Positions 1-8,155 of a stretch of 64,000 nt of DNA are shown here, in pieces; positions within the stretch are counted from its first letter, which is position 1, and every line of letters starts with the position of its first letter. The stretch covers positions 1 through 64,000 of the forward strand of contig NZ_KB894811.1 of assembly GCF_000374645.1 (NCBI RefSeq). Reading direction: 5' to 3'. Under the pieces are notes generated by a model that did no database searches, was not told the origin of the DNA, and was given only the letters and a program-made list of their open reading frames with translations. Made by a program: the position numbers and the translations under genes. Source of the DNA: Arhodomonas aquaeolei DSM 8974. GTDB lineage: Bacteria; Pseudomonadota; Gammaproteobacteria; Nitrococcales; Nitrococcaceae.

Positions 1-286
1 GGGCGGCCTCGGCGACGAGGGCGTGGAGGGGGCGCTCGCTGGCGTCGGCCTGGCGGATGGCGAGCCGGGCGGGGGCGCCGATGAGGTGCTTGAGCTCGAG
101 ATCGCCGCGCTGGCAGAGGCAGTCGAGGCGGTAGCGGAAGGGGGCGCTCACCGCCTCCTCGCCGACCAGGCGGTGGGGGAGCAGCCCGGCCGGTGCGCCG
201 AGCTCCAGGCGCAGCAGCCGCTGGTGCTGCGTGAGCTCGACGTCGAAATGATCGAGCAGCCGGTCCGCAGAGGTGTCGTCGGGCAT
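1..286 (-). CDS. vgrG: Type VI secretion tip protein VgrG, N-terminal fragment (cut by window edge)
   Basis: The leftward frame starts at ATG 286 (MPDDTSADRLL) and stays open to base 1, so 95 residues are visible and the C-terminus lies outside the window. The pattern of a short beta segment, then LLPHRLVGEEAVSAPFRYRL, then a GDLELKHLIGAPARL stretch and a charged RPLHALVAEA strand, is that of the N-terminal gp27-like domain of VgrG (TssI). In the family this protein trimerises into the spike on the Hcp tube and carries effectors. A purine-rich GGGACGG lies about 6 bases before the start. No other type VI gene is visible, so whether it sits in a full cluster or is an orphan vgrG cannot be told from here. 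Confidence 0.75.
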   Translation of the reverse strand, partial: MPDDTSADRLLDHFDVELTQHQRLLRLELGAPAGLLPHRLVGEEAVSAPFRYRLDCLCQRGDLELKHLIGAPARLAIRQADASERPLHALVAEAA

Positions 287-459
287 GTGTCACCGTCCCT
301 GGTCGATCGCCGGATCGCGCCGGTGCGGCGCGTCATCGCCTTCCGCCCTCCTGGCGGTCGGCATGGGCCCGGGGGCAGGCCCCGGCCCGGATATCAAAAG
401 CCTACCGCAACGCGGCGCGGATGCCGAGTCCCGCGCCGCGCTGTTTCCCGGTGGCCCTG

Positions 460-1494
460 CTAGGGGCAGGGGTTGGCGTTGTCCCGGTGGATCGCCTCTA
501 TGCCCTCGATCACCGTCTCCGGCAGCGCCAGCGTCTCGCTGTCCATGTTGCTGTGGAGCTGCTCCATGGTGGTGGCGCCGATGATGTTGCTGGTGAGGAA
601 CGGCCGCGAGTTGACGTAGGCGAGGGCCATCTGCGCCGGGTCCAGTCCGTGCTCCCGTGCCAGCGCGACGTAGCGTGCCGTTACCGTCTCGCCGGGCTCG
701 CCCAGGTAGCGCTTGAACTGGGTGTAGCGGGTCAGGCGGGCGCCCTCCGGGCGTGCGCCGTTCAGGTACTTGCCGGTGAGCGCGCCGAAGGCTAGGGGGG
801 AGTAGGCCAGCAGCCCGGTGTACTCGCGGTGCGCGATCTCCGCCAGTCCCACTTCGAAGCTGCGGTTGACCAGACTGTACGGGTTCTGCACCGAGACCAC
901 CCGGGGCAGGCCGTGACGCTCGGCGAGCTGGAGGAAACGCATCACGCCCCAGGGGGTCTCGTTGGAGAGGCCGATATAGCGGATCTTGCCCTCGTCGACG
1001 AGGTCCGCGAGGGCGCGCAGGGTCTCCTCGATCCCCGGCTCCACGTCCTCCTCGGGATAGGTGTAGCCCAGGCGGCCGAAGTAGTTGCTCGGACGCTTGG
1101 GCCAGTGGAGCTGGTAGAGGTCGACGTAGTCCGTCTGCAGGCGCCGGAGGCTGCCCTCCAGGGCCTGGCGCAGTCCCTGGGCGTCGTAGCTCGGCCTGCC
1201 GTCGCGGATGTGCTTCACCCCCGGGCCGACGCACTTGGTCGCCAGGAACACCGAGTCGCGGGGCGCGCCGGCGGCGAAGTAACTGCCGATGTAGCGCTCC
1301 GTGGTGCCCCAGGTGTCCGCGTGGCTCGGCACGGGGTACATTTCGGCGGTGTCGAAGAAGTTGATCCCGCGCTCGCGGGCGGCATCCATCTGGGCGTGGG
1401 CCTCGGCCTCGGTGTTCTGGTGGCCCCAGGTCATGGTGCCCAGGCAGAGCCGGCTGACCCGTACGTCGGTATCCCCGAGTTGGCGGTATTCCAT
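460..1494 (-). CDS. tas: NADP(H)-dependent aldo-keto reductase, Tas-like
   Basis: 344 residues, close to the 346 of E. coli Tas, and recognisable along its whole length. The aldo-keto reductase tetrad is intact: Asp48 and Tyr53 in FFDTAEMYPVP, Lys87 in LATKCVG and His130 in LYQLHWP. The C-terminal NADP-binding stretch ends with GATTMEQLHSNMDS. The protein should be a cytosolic (beta/alpha)8 oxidoreductase; its physiological substrate is not known. The start is ATG 1494, preceded by GAGAGGGAC; an in-frame ATG at 1560 lies inside a repeat element and lacks a good ribosome site. It is a single gene, 173 bases from vgrG, with the repeat beginning 43 bases upstream of its start. Confidence 0.88.
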   Translation of the reverse strand: MEYRQLGDTDVRVSRLCLGTMTWGHQNTEAEAHAQMDAARERGINFFDTAEMYPVPSHADTWGTTERYIGSYFAAGAPRDSVFLATKCVGPGVKHIRDGRPSYDAQGLRQALEGSLRRLQTDYVDLYQLHWPKRPSNYFGRLGYTYPEEDVEPGIEETLRALADLVDEGKIRYIGLSNETPWGVMRFLQLAERHGLPRVVSVQNPYSLVNRSFEVGLAEIAHREYTGLLAYSPLAFGALTGKYLNGARPEGARLTRYTQFKRYLGEPGETVTARYVALAREHGLDPAQMALAYVNSRPFLTSNIIGATTMEQLHSNMDSETLALPETVIEGIEAIHRDNANPCP

Positions 1495-1537
1495 GCTGTC
1501 CCTCTCGTGGCTGGTGGGTGCCATAAGGCGGATGGGC

Positions 1538-1667
1538 GATCTTGCCGGAGGCATTGCCATGCGTCAGCCGCGCCGGCGCCCGGGGGCCTGAACGGGTGGC
1601 TGTATCGGCGCACCTGTCGCCGCGGTCCCGCGGTGCCCTGACGTGTGGGAATGCCTCTGGACGGATT
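1538..1667. repeat. Short copy of a terminal-inverted-repeat element (copy A)
   Basis: About 130 bases bounded by imperfect inverted ends. The left end 1538-1567 reads GATCTTGCCGGAGGCATTGC then CATGCGTCAG; the complement of 1638-1667 matches it at most positions. The same ends bound the 259-base element at 63272-63530, and the right end recurs at 55666-55694. The GC-rich interior encodes nothing recognisable. It lies between the divergent tas and cobU genes. A non-autonomous MITE-like or REP-like element is the simplest reading. Confidence 0.65.
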
Positions 1668-1764
1668 AGTGTGCGGTGTGCCGGCCACGCGCGTCCAACC
1701 CGCGGCGGGGCCTGCGTCAAAGCTGGTATCCTCGCGGCTTCCGTTGGGTCAGGAGGGATGGCGG

Positions 1765-2274
1765 ATGCGCGAGCTCGTACTCGGTGGCGTGAAGTCGGGC
1801 AAGAGCCGTTATGCCGAATCCAGGGCGGCGGAGACGGCCGACGTCGTCTACGTCGCGACCGCCTGTGCCGGTGACGACGCGATGGCCGAGCGTATCCGCC
1901 GCCACCGGGATCGTCGTCCCGTCCACTGGCGGACCCGCGAGACTGATATGGATCTCGCCGGGGTGCTTGCCGGCGAGGCCGCGCCCGGACGCTGTCTGCT
2001 GGTGGACTGCCTGACCTTGTGGCTGACGCGGTTCCTGGAGCAGCCGGACGCCTGGCCTGACGCCCGTACCGATCTCCTTGATGCCCTGCCCGGCCTGCCC
2101 GGCCGGGTGCTGATGGTCAGCAACGATGTGGGAGGCGGCGTGATCCCCGCCGACGCGGTGTCGCGCTGGTTCGTGGACGAGGCCGGCCGGCTCCACCAGG
2201 CCGTCGCCGAGCGCTGCGAGCGCGTCGCCCTCGTGACCGCCGGTCTCCCCCAGATACTGAAGGACGAGCGATGA
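1765..2274 (+). CDS. cobU: Bifunctional adenosylcobinamide kinase / adenosylcobinamide-phosphate guanylyltransferase
   Basis: 169 residues. It phosphorylates adenosylcobinamide and then transfers GMP to it, giving adenosylcobinamide-GDP for CobS. The P-loop GGVKSGKS is at residues 7-14. His47 in RIRRHRDRRP matches the histidine that is guanylylated in the Salmonella enzyme, and the following HWRTRE is also conserved. The start is ATG 1765, with AGGAGGG ending eight bases before it. It overlaps cobT by four bases (ATGA) and opens a four-gene cobalamin operon. I saw no B12-box or riboswitch fold in the 98 bases between the repeat element and the start. Confidence 0.93.
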   Translation: MRELVLGGVKSGKSRYAESRAAETADVVYVATACAGDDAMAERIRRHRDRRPVHWRTRETDMDLAGVLAGEAAPGRCLLVDCLTLWLTRFLEQPDAWPDARTDLLDALPGLPGRVLMVSNDVGGGVIPADAVSRWFVDEAGRLHQAVAERCERVALVTAGLPQILKDER

Positions 2275-3317
2275 GCACATCCCCAGCGATCGCACCGCCG
2301 GACACGGCGGCCATGGACCGCGCCCGGGCGCGGCAGGCCAACCTCACAAAGCCCCCGGGTTCACTGGGCCGGCTGGAGGAACTGGCCGTGCGCATGGCGG
2401 GGTTCCAGGGCAGCGAGCGCCCCTCGGCGGACCGGGTGGGCATCGTGGTGTTCGCCGCGGATCATGGCGTCGCCGCCCGGGGCGTGTCGGTCTTTCCCGC
2501 CGAGGTGACGGTGCAGATGATCGCCAACTTCGCCGCCGGCGGTGCCGCGGTAAGCGTGCTCGCTAACCGGCTCGGCGCGTCGCTGCGGGTGGTGGACGTC
2601 GGCTCAGCCACCGACTACTCGGTCCCCGAGGGCGTGACGCTGGCGCGTGCCGGCCGCGGGACAGCCGATTTTACTGTCGGGCCGGCGATGTCCGCGGAGG
2701 CCCTGGCGGCGGCCTCGGCCAGCGGCCGGGCCGCGGCGGACGAGGCCGTGGACGCCGGGGCTCAGGTGTTCGTCGGCGGGGAGATGGGTATCGCGAACAC
2801 GACCGCCGCCGCCGCGGTCGCGTGTGCGCTGCTGGACGCCGAGCCCACTGAGCTGGCCGGGCCGGGCACCGGCCTCGACGCCGCCGGCGTCAGCCGCAAG
2901 GCGGCGGTGATCGGCGAGGGGCTGGCACGGCACCGCGATGCTATCAACGGGCCGGACGATGCCCTCCGTTGCCTCGGTGGTTTCGAGATCGTCGCTCTGG
3001 CGGCGGCCATGGAGCGGGCGGCGGCCAGCGGCGTGCCGACCCTGGTGGACGGGTTCATCGTGACCGTGGCGGCCCTGGCGGCGGTCCGGCGCACGCCCTC
3101 GTTGGCACCGTGGCTGATCTTCGCCCATACCTCGGACGAGCCCGGCCATCGCGCGGTGCTCCGGGCACTGGACGCCGACCCCCTGCTTGCGCTCGGGCTG
3201 CGGCTCGGCGAGGGCAGTGGCGCCGCGGCGGCGGTGCCGCTGCTGCGTCTGGCCTGCGAGGTGCACGGCGGCATGGCCACCTTCGAGGAGGCGGCGGTGG
3301 CCGCCGGGGAGGGCTGA
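2271..3317 (+). CDS. cobT: Nicotinate-nucleotide--dimethylbenzimidazole phosphoribosyltransferase
   Basis: 348 residues, the usual family length. CobT makes alpha-ribazole phosphate from nicotinate mononucleotide and dimethylbenzimidazole, the lower ligand of cobalamin. Recognisable stretches are LTKPPGSLGRLE near the N-terminus, VVFAADHGVA, GEMGIANTTAAAA, and near the C-terminus LACEVHGGMATFEEA, where the catalytic glutamate of the family lies. It is translationally coupled to cobU by an ATGA overlap and followed three bases later by cobC. No CobT-type dimethylbenzimidazole synthesis gene (bluB) is in the window, so the base may come from elsewhere in the genome or from uptake. Confidence 0.95.
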   Translation: MSTSPAIAPPDTAAMDRARARQANLTKPPGSLGRLEELAVRMAGFQGSERPSADRVGIVVFAADHGVAARGVSVFPAEVTVQMIANFAAGGAAVSVLANRLGASLRVVDVGSATDYSVPEGVTLARAGRGTADFTVGPAMSAEALAAASASGRAAADEAVDAGAQVFVGGEMGIANTTAAAAVACALLDAEPTELAGPGTGLDAAGVSRKAAVIGEGLARHRDAINGPDDALRCLGGFEIVALAAAMERAAASGVPTLVDGFIVTVAALAAVRRTPSLAPWLIFAHTSDEPGHRAVLRALDADPLLALGLRLGEGSGAAAAVPLLRLACEVHGGMATFEEAAVAAGEG

Positions 3318-3320
3318 GCG

Positions 3321-3944
3321 ATGCAGCGTATCGACACCGGTGATGCGGTGTTCATCGATCTTATCCGCCATGGCATGCCGGTGGGCGGGCGCCGCTACCG
3401 GGGGCACCGGGACGACCCGCTATCGGAGGAGGGCTGGGCGCAGATGTGGGCGGCGGTGCCGGAGGCGCCGCCGTGGAAACGTATCGTGACCTCTCCGCTC
3501 ACGCGTTGCCGGGCATTCGCTGAGGCCCTCGGCGAGCGGATCGGCGCGCCCGTGGCCGTGGAGCCGGCCTTCACCGAGATCTCCTTCGGCGAGTGGGAGG
3601 GTCGTGAGGTCGCGGAGATCCTGGCGCAGACGCCGGAGGCGATGCAGGCCTACTGGGCGGATCCGGTGGCCGCCACGCCGCCCGGCGGCGAGTCGCTCGC
3701 CGGGTTCCGTGAGCGGGTGGTCCCCGGCTGGGAACGGCTCGCCGGCACCGCCGACGTGCACACCCTGGTGGTGGGCCACGGGGGGCTCATTCGCATGCTG
3801 CTGGCCCACGTCCTCGACATGTCGCTGGCGGCGGTCCTGCGCCTGGAGGTGCCGAACGCCGGCGTGACCCGGCTGCGGGTGCAGTCCGACATCAACGGCC
3901 GGCCGGCGCCGAGCCTGGTGTTCCACGCGAGGTCACGGGCATGA
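3321..3944 (+). CDS. cobC: Histidine phosphatase family protein, probable alpha-ribazole phosphatase
   Basis: 207 residues of the phosphoglycerate mutase-like superfamily. The catalytic RHG motif is at residues 16-18 (LIRHGMPV), the SPLTRCRAFAE segment carries the second phosphate-binding arginine, and VVGHGGLIRML supplies the second histidine. The superfamily alone does not prove substrate, but its place between cobT and cobS, with three bases before it and a four-base overlap after it, makes removal of the 5'-phosphate of alpha-ribazole the natural assignment. It is slightly shorter in its lid region than many general phosphatases of the family. Confidence 0.85.
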   Translation: MQRIDTGDAVFIDLIRHGMPVGGRRYRGHRDDPLSEEGWAQMWAAVPEAPPWKRIVTSPLTRCRAFAEALGERIGAPVAVEPAFTEISFGEWEGREVAEILAQTPEAMQAYWADPVAATPPGGESLAGFRERVVPGWERLAGTADVHTLVVGHGGLIRMLLAHVLDMSLAAVLRLEVPNAGVTRLRVQSDINGRPAPSLVFHARSRA

Positions 3945-4669
3945 CGGAGCCGCTGCGCGTGGCCTTCGCCTTCCTGACCCGCCTGCCGGTGCGGCCGCGG
4001 CGGATGGACGCGGCGACCACCGGGCGCTCGCTCGCGTGGTATCCGCTTGTCGGTGCCGTGATCGGCCTGCTTGCCGCCGCAGCGGTGCTGCTCGCCGGCA
4101 CGGCGGGGCTGCTCGGCGGGGCGCTGGCGGTCGCAGTGCTGGTGGTCGTCTCCGGGGCGCTGCACCTGGACGGGCTGGCCGACAGCGCGGACGCGTGGGT
4201 CGGCGGCCTGGGGGATGCGGAGCGCACCCTGGCGATCATGAAGGATCCGAGCTGCGGACCGGTGGGCGTCGCGGCGGTGGTCGTGGTCCTGCTGGTGGAA
4301 TTCGCGGCGGTGGCCACGCTCGCCGGCACCGGTGCGGTGGCGGCCCTGCTGGTCGCCGGCGTGCTCAGTCGTGCTGCGGCCCCGGCGCTGTTCCTGACGA
4401 CACCCTATCTCCGCACCGCCGGCCTGGGCACGGCGCTGGCCGGCGGTGCGGACCCAACCGCCGTGCGCCTGGGGCTGCTGGCGGCCGCGGCGGCGAGCCT
4501 GCTGGCCGGCGGTGCCGGGCCGGTGGCGCTGATTGCCGCCGGGGCGACGGTCTACGCGGTGCGTGCGGCCTGCCTGCGGCGGCTCGGCGGTATCACCGGC
4601 GACACCACCGGTGCCGCCATGGTGCTGGTCGAGGTCGTGGTGCTGGTGGTCCTGGCGCTGCTGGGCTGA
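3941..4669 (+). CDS. cobS: Adenosylcobinamide-GDP ribazoletransferase (cobalamin synthase)
   Basis: 242 residues, integral membrane. CobS joins adenosylcobinamide-GDP to alpha-ribazole, the last assembly step of the nucleotide loop. The signature HLDGLADSADAW (about residues 75-86) holds the metal-binding acidic residues, and the IMKDPSCGPVG stretch is also typical. Alternating hydrophobic alanine/valine/leucine runs give six or more membrane segments. The start overlaps the cobC stop by four bases. The stop is four bases from the convergent uppP stop, with no terminator hairpin between them. Confidence 0.93.
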   Translation: MTEPLRVAFAFLTRLPVRPRRMDAATTGRSLAWYPLVGAVIGLLAAAAVLLAGTAGLLGGALAVAVLVVVSGALHLDGLADSADAWVGGLGDAERTLAIMKDPSCGPVGVAAVVVVLLVEFAAVATLAGTGAVAALLVAGVLSRAAAPALFLTTPYLRTAGLGTALAGGADPTAVRLGLLAAAAASLLAGGAGPVALIAAGATVYAVRAACLRRLGGITGDTTGAAMVLVEVVVLVVLALLG

Positions 4670-4673
4670 CGCG

Positions 4674-5474
4674 TTACCAGAACACGAACAGCAGCACCGC
4701 CCCGAGCAGGAGCCGGTAGATCACGAACGGGGTCATGCCGATGCGGTCGAGCAGCGCCAGGAAGGCCGCGATGCAGGCATAGGCTGCCACGGCGGAGACG
4801 CCGGTGCCGATGGCGATCGCGCCCCAGTCCACCGGTGTCGCGGTGGTGAGCAGGTCGAGTCCCTTCCAGGCCCCGGCGATGGCGATGGTGGGGATGGAGA
4901 GCAGGAACGAGAAGCGCGCCGCCGCGGTCGGCGCCAGCCCCACCATGAGCCCGGCGGTCATGGTCACGCCGGAGCGTGACGTACCGGGGATGATCGCCAG
5001 GCACTGGGCGAGGCCGATGGCGAGTGCCGCGGGCAGGCGGATGGCCTGCTCGTCGCCCGTGCCGCGGCAGTAGCGCGCGGCGGCCCAGAGCGCCACGGCG
5101 AAGACCAGATTGGCGGCCGCGATGACCAGCGGTCCGCGCAGGGCGTCGTCGCCGGCCAGGGCCTCGAAGGCGCCCCCGGCGAGCACGATGGGCACTGTTG
5201 CCGCCACGATCATCATCCCGAGCCAGCCCTCGCCCCGAAGGCGGCCGGTGCGCAGGCCGAGCAGTGTCTCCGTGATCAGCCGCCAGAGCGTGTGCCGGAA
5301 GTAGGCGAGGACGGCGGTGAGCGTGCCCACATGGACGGCGATGTCGAAATCGAGTCCCTGGTCCGGCCAGTGGGTGACGATCGGCACGAGGATCAGGTGG
5401 GCCGAGCTGGAGATGGGCAGGAATTCGGTCAGTCCCTGCAGCAGGCCGAGAATCAGTGCGTGCAGCCAGTCCAT
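4674..5474 (-). CDS. uppP: Undecaprenyl-diphosphatase
   Basis: 266 residues, polytopic inner-membrane enzyme that recycles undecaprenyl pyrophosphate to the monophosphate carrier used in peptidoglycan and surface polysaccharide synthesis. The first motif LTEFLPISSSAHL (residues 15-27) and the second motif PGTSRSGVTM are both intact. It is the last gene of a leftward group folB-folK-midA-like-cyclase-uppP, five bases after the cyclase stop. uppP next to folB and plsY is a common gammaproteobacterial arrangement. Confidence 0.94.
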   Translation of the reverse strand: MDWLHALILGLLQGLTEFLPISSSAHLILVPIVTHWPDQGLDFDIAVHVGTLTAVLAYFRHTLWRLITETLLGLRTGRLRGEGWLGMMIVAATVPIVLAGGAFEALAGDDALRGPLVIAAANLVFAVALWAAARYCRGTGDEQAIRLPAALAIGLAQCLAIIPGTSRSGVTMTAGLMVGLAPTAAARFSFLLSIPTIAIAGAWKGLDLLTTATPVDWGAIAIGTGVSAVAAYACIAAFLALLDRIGMTPFVIYRLLLGAVLLFVFW

Positions 5475-5479
5475 GATCG

Positions 5480-6460
5480 TCAGTGTTGCTCCGTGGTGGT
5501 GACGGGGGCGAGAGAGTACACACGTACGGGGGCGGCAAGTCCGCGCAGGCGGCGCTCGCGCGGGCGCGCGAAGGGCAGGCCGTCACCGGCGAGATGGCGG
5601 GCCGCCTCCGAGACCAGGACCTGGCCGGGGCGGGCGGCGCTGCACAGCCTGGCGGCCACGTTCACCGGGGCGCCTATGGCCGTGTAGTCCAGGTGCTGCG
5701 GGCTGCCCAGGTCCCCCAGCGCGACCTGGCCGGCATGCAGGCCGGCGGCGAGGGGCAGGGCGGTGTGGTCGTCGCGGTCTGTGGCGAGGATCGCCTGGGC
5801 ACAGGTGGCGGCGCGCCGGCCACGCTCCGGGCCGTCGAACAGGGCCATCAGCCCGTCGCCGCTGAATCCGGCCACGAAGCCGCCACGGTCGTGAATCGCC
5901 GTTACCTGGGCCGCGAGGCGGGCGCTCACCATCCCGAACAGCCTCTCCGCGGACGCGCCGGTCTGCGACAGCGCGGTAAAGCCGCAGAGATCCGTGAACA
6001 GGACGCAGGCGTCGACCGTCTCGGTGTCACCGTGACCGGTGGCGGTGCCAGCGGTGAGCCGCTGATGCAGCCGTGGTCCCAGGTGCCGGGCTGCGGCGCG
6101 CTGGTAATCGGCACGCCGCAGCAGTCCGTCGATGCGTGCACGCACGACCGCCGGTGGGCACGGGGGGGTGAGGACATCGTCGCAGCCGGCGGCGATGGCC
6201 GTGCCGATGGCGGGGTCAGCGGGATCCGTGGCAGCGACCAGGATGGGGGTGACGCCGTCCGGCTCGTGCCCGCGGAGCTCGCGTACCAGCTCAAGTGACG
6301 CCGGCCGGGGGCTGACGACTACGGCCGCGGGCCAGCGTGCGGCGAGCCATTCGCGGGCGGCGTCGGTGTCGGCATGGTGGATCATCCGGAGGTCCGCGGC
6401 GCGCAGGGCGTCGGCAATGCCGCCCTGCTGTTCGCCGATGACCAGGATGACGGACGTCAT
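5480..6460 (-). CDS. Class III nucleotide cyclase with degenerate receiver domain
   Basis: 326 residues. Residues 1-115 have the alternating pattern of a response-regulator receiver, but the phospho-accepting aspartate position is Ser50 (AAVVVSPR) and the conserved lysine position is Pro100 (DDVLTPP), so classic phosphorylation is unlikely. Residues 145-315 form a class III cyclase domain: metal-binding Asp157 (FTDLCGFT) and Asp202 (FSGDG), and Asn267 and Arg271 (PVNVAAR). The lysine that normally reads adenine, usually three residues before the GDG, is Gly198, so ATP specificity is uncertain. There is no signal peptide or membrane segment. It overlaps the midA-like stop by four bases, placing it in the folB operon. 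Whether it makes cAMP, cGMP or nothing cannot be decided from sequence. Confidence 0.82.
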   Translation of the reverse strand: MTSVILVIGEQQGGIADALRAADLRMIHHADTDAAREWLAARWPAAVVVSPRPASLELVRELRGHEPDGVTPILVAATDPADPAIGTAIAAGCDDVLTPPCPPAVVRARIDGLLRRADYQRAAARHLGPRLHQRLTAGTATGHGDTETVDACVLFTDLCGFTALSQTGASAERLFGMVSARLAAQVTAIHDRGGFVAGFSGDGLMALFDGPERGRRAATCAQAILATDRDDHTALPLAAGLHAGQVALGDLGSPQHLDYTAIGAPVNVAARLCSAARPGQVLVSEAARHLAGDGLPFARPRERRLRGLAAPVRVYSLAPVTTTEQH

Positions 6461-7656
6461 CGCCTGCTGGTCAGCGCCCCGAGGCGCCCGGTCTGGTCGG
6501 CGACGGACAGGCCGGTGAGCGGCTCGTTCATGCCCCGGCCGAGATAGAGGACCTTGAAGCGCTCGCCCATGCCCGCGGGCATGACCAGCGGTTTCGCCTG
6601 CTGTGCGGCGATTACGCCGGCCTCGGTGCCGGCGGCCATCTCCGCCTCGATCAGCCCGGGCAGCCCGGCACCGAGGAGGAAGTGTGCCTGGGTGGTGAAG
6701 CCGAGCACGTCCAGGCCCGCGGCGCAGGCCGCGCGCGCGGCGGCGGTGAAGTCCACCGACGCCGTGATGTCCTGGAGACCGGGGTACCAGAGCGCGTCGT
6801 CATGGGCGCGGTGGCGGTAATGGCACAGCAGCGTGCCCATGGCCCGCTCCGGGTGGTAGTACTCGCGTCGCGGGTAGCCGTAGTCCACGAGCAGGGCGAC
6901 GCCGTGGCGGAGGCTGTCGGCGAGGGCGCCGATCCAGCCGTCCAGAGCGGGGCAGTACTCGCTGCTGTATCCCCGCGGCAGGGGGGTGTCCAGGTCCGCC
7001 TCGATGGCGGCGACGGCCTTGCGGGTGGCGGTGTCCGGTTCGCTCAGGCGGTATGCCAGGTGTCCGCGGTCATGGCCCACCGCGAGGCTGTGAAGGCCGT
7101 CTTCGCTGACCTGGAAACGCCGCACCGGCAGGGCGTCGAGCACCTCGTTGGCGAGGATCACCCCGTCCAGCGGTGCCTCCGGCAGGCGTTCGAGCCAGTC
7201 CACGCGTTCGTACAGACCGTCAGGCAGGGCGTCGGCGAGGGTGCGCGCCTGCTCCTCGCGCAGCGCGGCACTGACCTCGAGGATGAAGTAGCGCCGGGGC
7301 GCCTCGCCGAGGGCGTCGAGCTCGAGGAGGATGTCCGCGGCCATGCGGCCGGTGCCGGCGCCGAACTCCAGGATATCGCCGCCGTCCATGCGCGCCAGGA
7401 CCTCCGCGCACTGCCGCGCCAGCGTGCGCGAGAACAGCGGCGTGGTCAGCGGCGCGGTGGTGTAGTCGCCGCCGGCGCCGAAGCGGGGCTGCCCGGCGCT
7501 GTAGTAGCCGAGCCCCGGTTCGTACAGCGCCATTTCCATGAAACGGTCGAAGCCGACGGTGCCGCCGGCGGCATCGATGGCTGCGACGATGCGCTCGACC
7601 AGCCGCCCGCTGTGTGCGGCGGCGTCGGTATCGGGCAGTGGCAGGGCATCGGCCAC
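6457..7656 (-). CDS. MidA/NDUFAF7-family class I SAM-dependent methyltransferase
   Basis: About 399 residues of the COG1565 family, related to mitochondrial NDUFAF7, an arginine methyltransferase acting on a complex I subunit; the bacterial target is unknown. The SAM-binding motif I is ILEFGAGTGR at about residues 95-104, and LANEVLDALPV is the family signature. The start is chosen as GTG 7656, just after the folK stop and preceded by CTGGAG; upstream ATG codons would run deep into folK. The stop overlaps the cyclase start as ATGA. The family is often found beside folK/folB in proteobacteria. Confidence 0.86.
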   Translation of the reverse strand: MADALPLPDTDAAAHSGRLVERIVAAIDAAGGTVGFDRFMEMALYEPGLGYYSAGQPRFGAGGDYTTAPLTTPLFSRTLARQCAEVLARMDGGDILEFGAGTGRMAADILLELDALGEAPRRYFILEVSAALREEQARTLADALPDGLYERVDWLERLPEAPLDGVILANEVLDALPVRRFQVSEDGLHSLAVGHDRGHLAYRLSEPDTATRKAVAAIEADLDTPLPRGYSSEYCPALDGWIGALADSLRHGVALLVDYGYPRREYYHPERAMGTLLCHYRHRAHDDALWYPGLQDITASVDFTAAARAACAAGLDVLGFTTQAHFLLGAGLPGLIEAEMAAGTEAGVIAAQQAKPLVMPAGMGERFKVLYLGRGMNEPLTGLSVADQTGRLGALTSRR

Positions 7657-7660
7657 GGGA

Positions 7661-8155
7661 TCACTCCAGGTGGATGCGGCGCATGGCCTGATCGCTGGCG
7701 TCGAAGTCCGCCCAGAGATCCGCGTAGCGCCGGCCGAGGGTGGGGTGGCGGCGTTCGCCGGCGATGTCCGCGAGGGGGCGCAGGACGAAGGCGTAGCGCT
7801 GGATCTCCGCCCGGGGCAGGTGGATGCGGCCGTCCTCGTAGGCCTCCTCGCCCCAGGTGAGGAGATCGAGGTCCAGGGTGCGGGAGTTGTAGCGCCCCTG
7901 GGCGCGGCGCTCACGGCCGTGCTCGTGTTCCACCGCCTTGAGCTCGTCGGTGAGCGTGGCCGGGTCGGAGTCGGCGTCGGCGTCGAAGCCGACCACGAGG
8001 TTGAGGAAACTGTCCCCGTCGAAGCCCACGGCCTCGGTCTCGTAGACCGGCGAGATCTCCAGCTCGCCGTAGCGCGCGCGTAGCGCGGCCAGCGCCGAGC
8101 GGACGTTGCGCTCGCGGTCGATGTTGCTGCCGATGCTGACGTAGACCCGCGTCAT
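7661..8155 (-). CDS. folK: 2-amino-4-hydroxy-6-hydroxymethyldihydropteridine diphosphokinase
   Basis: 164 residues. FolK transfers pyrophosphate from ATP to hydroxymethyl-dihydropterin, the step before dihydropteroate synthase. The N-terminal VYVSIGSNIDRERN and the SRTLDLDLL stretch with its two metal-binding aspartates are both present, followed by LPRAEIQRYAFVLRPLADIA. The start ATG 8155 overlaps the folB stop by four bases. It lies in the leftward folB-folK operon, so two consecutive folate enzymes are coupled. Confidence 0.94.
   Translation of the reverse strand: MTRVYVSIGSNIDRERNVRSALAALRARYGELEISPVYETEAVGFDGDSFLNLVVGFDADADSDPATLTDELKAVEHEHGRERRAQGRYNSRTLDLDLLTWGEEAYEDGRIHLPRAEIQRYAFVLRPLADIAGERRHPTLGRRYADLWADFDASDQAMRRIHLE

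Noticed and set aside
365-388. GC-rich inverted repeat after tas
   Set aside because: Stem is imperfect and no T-run follows on the leftward strand, so it is not a convincing terminator.
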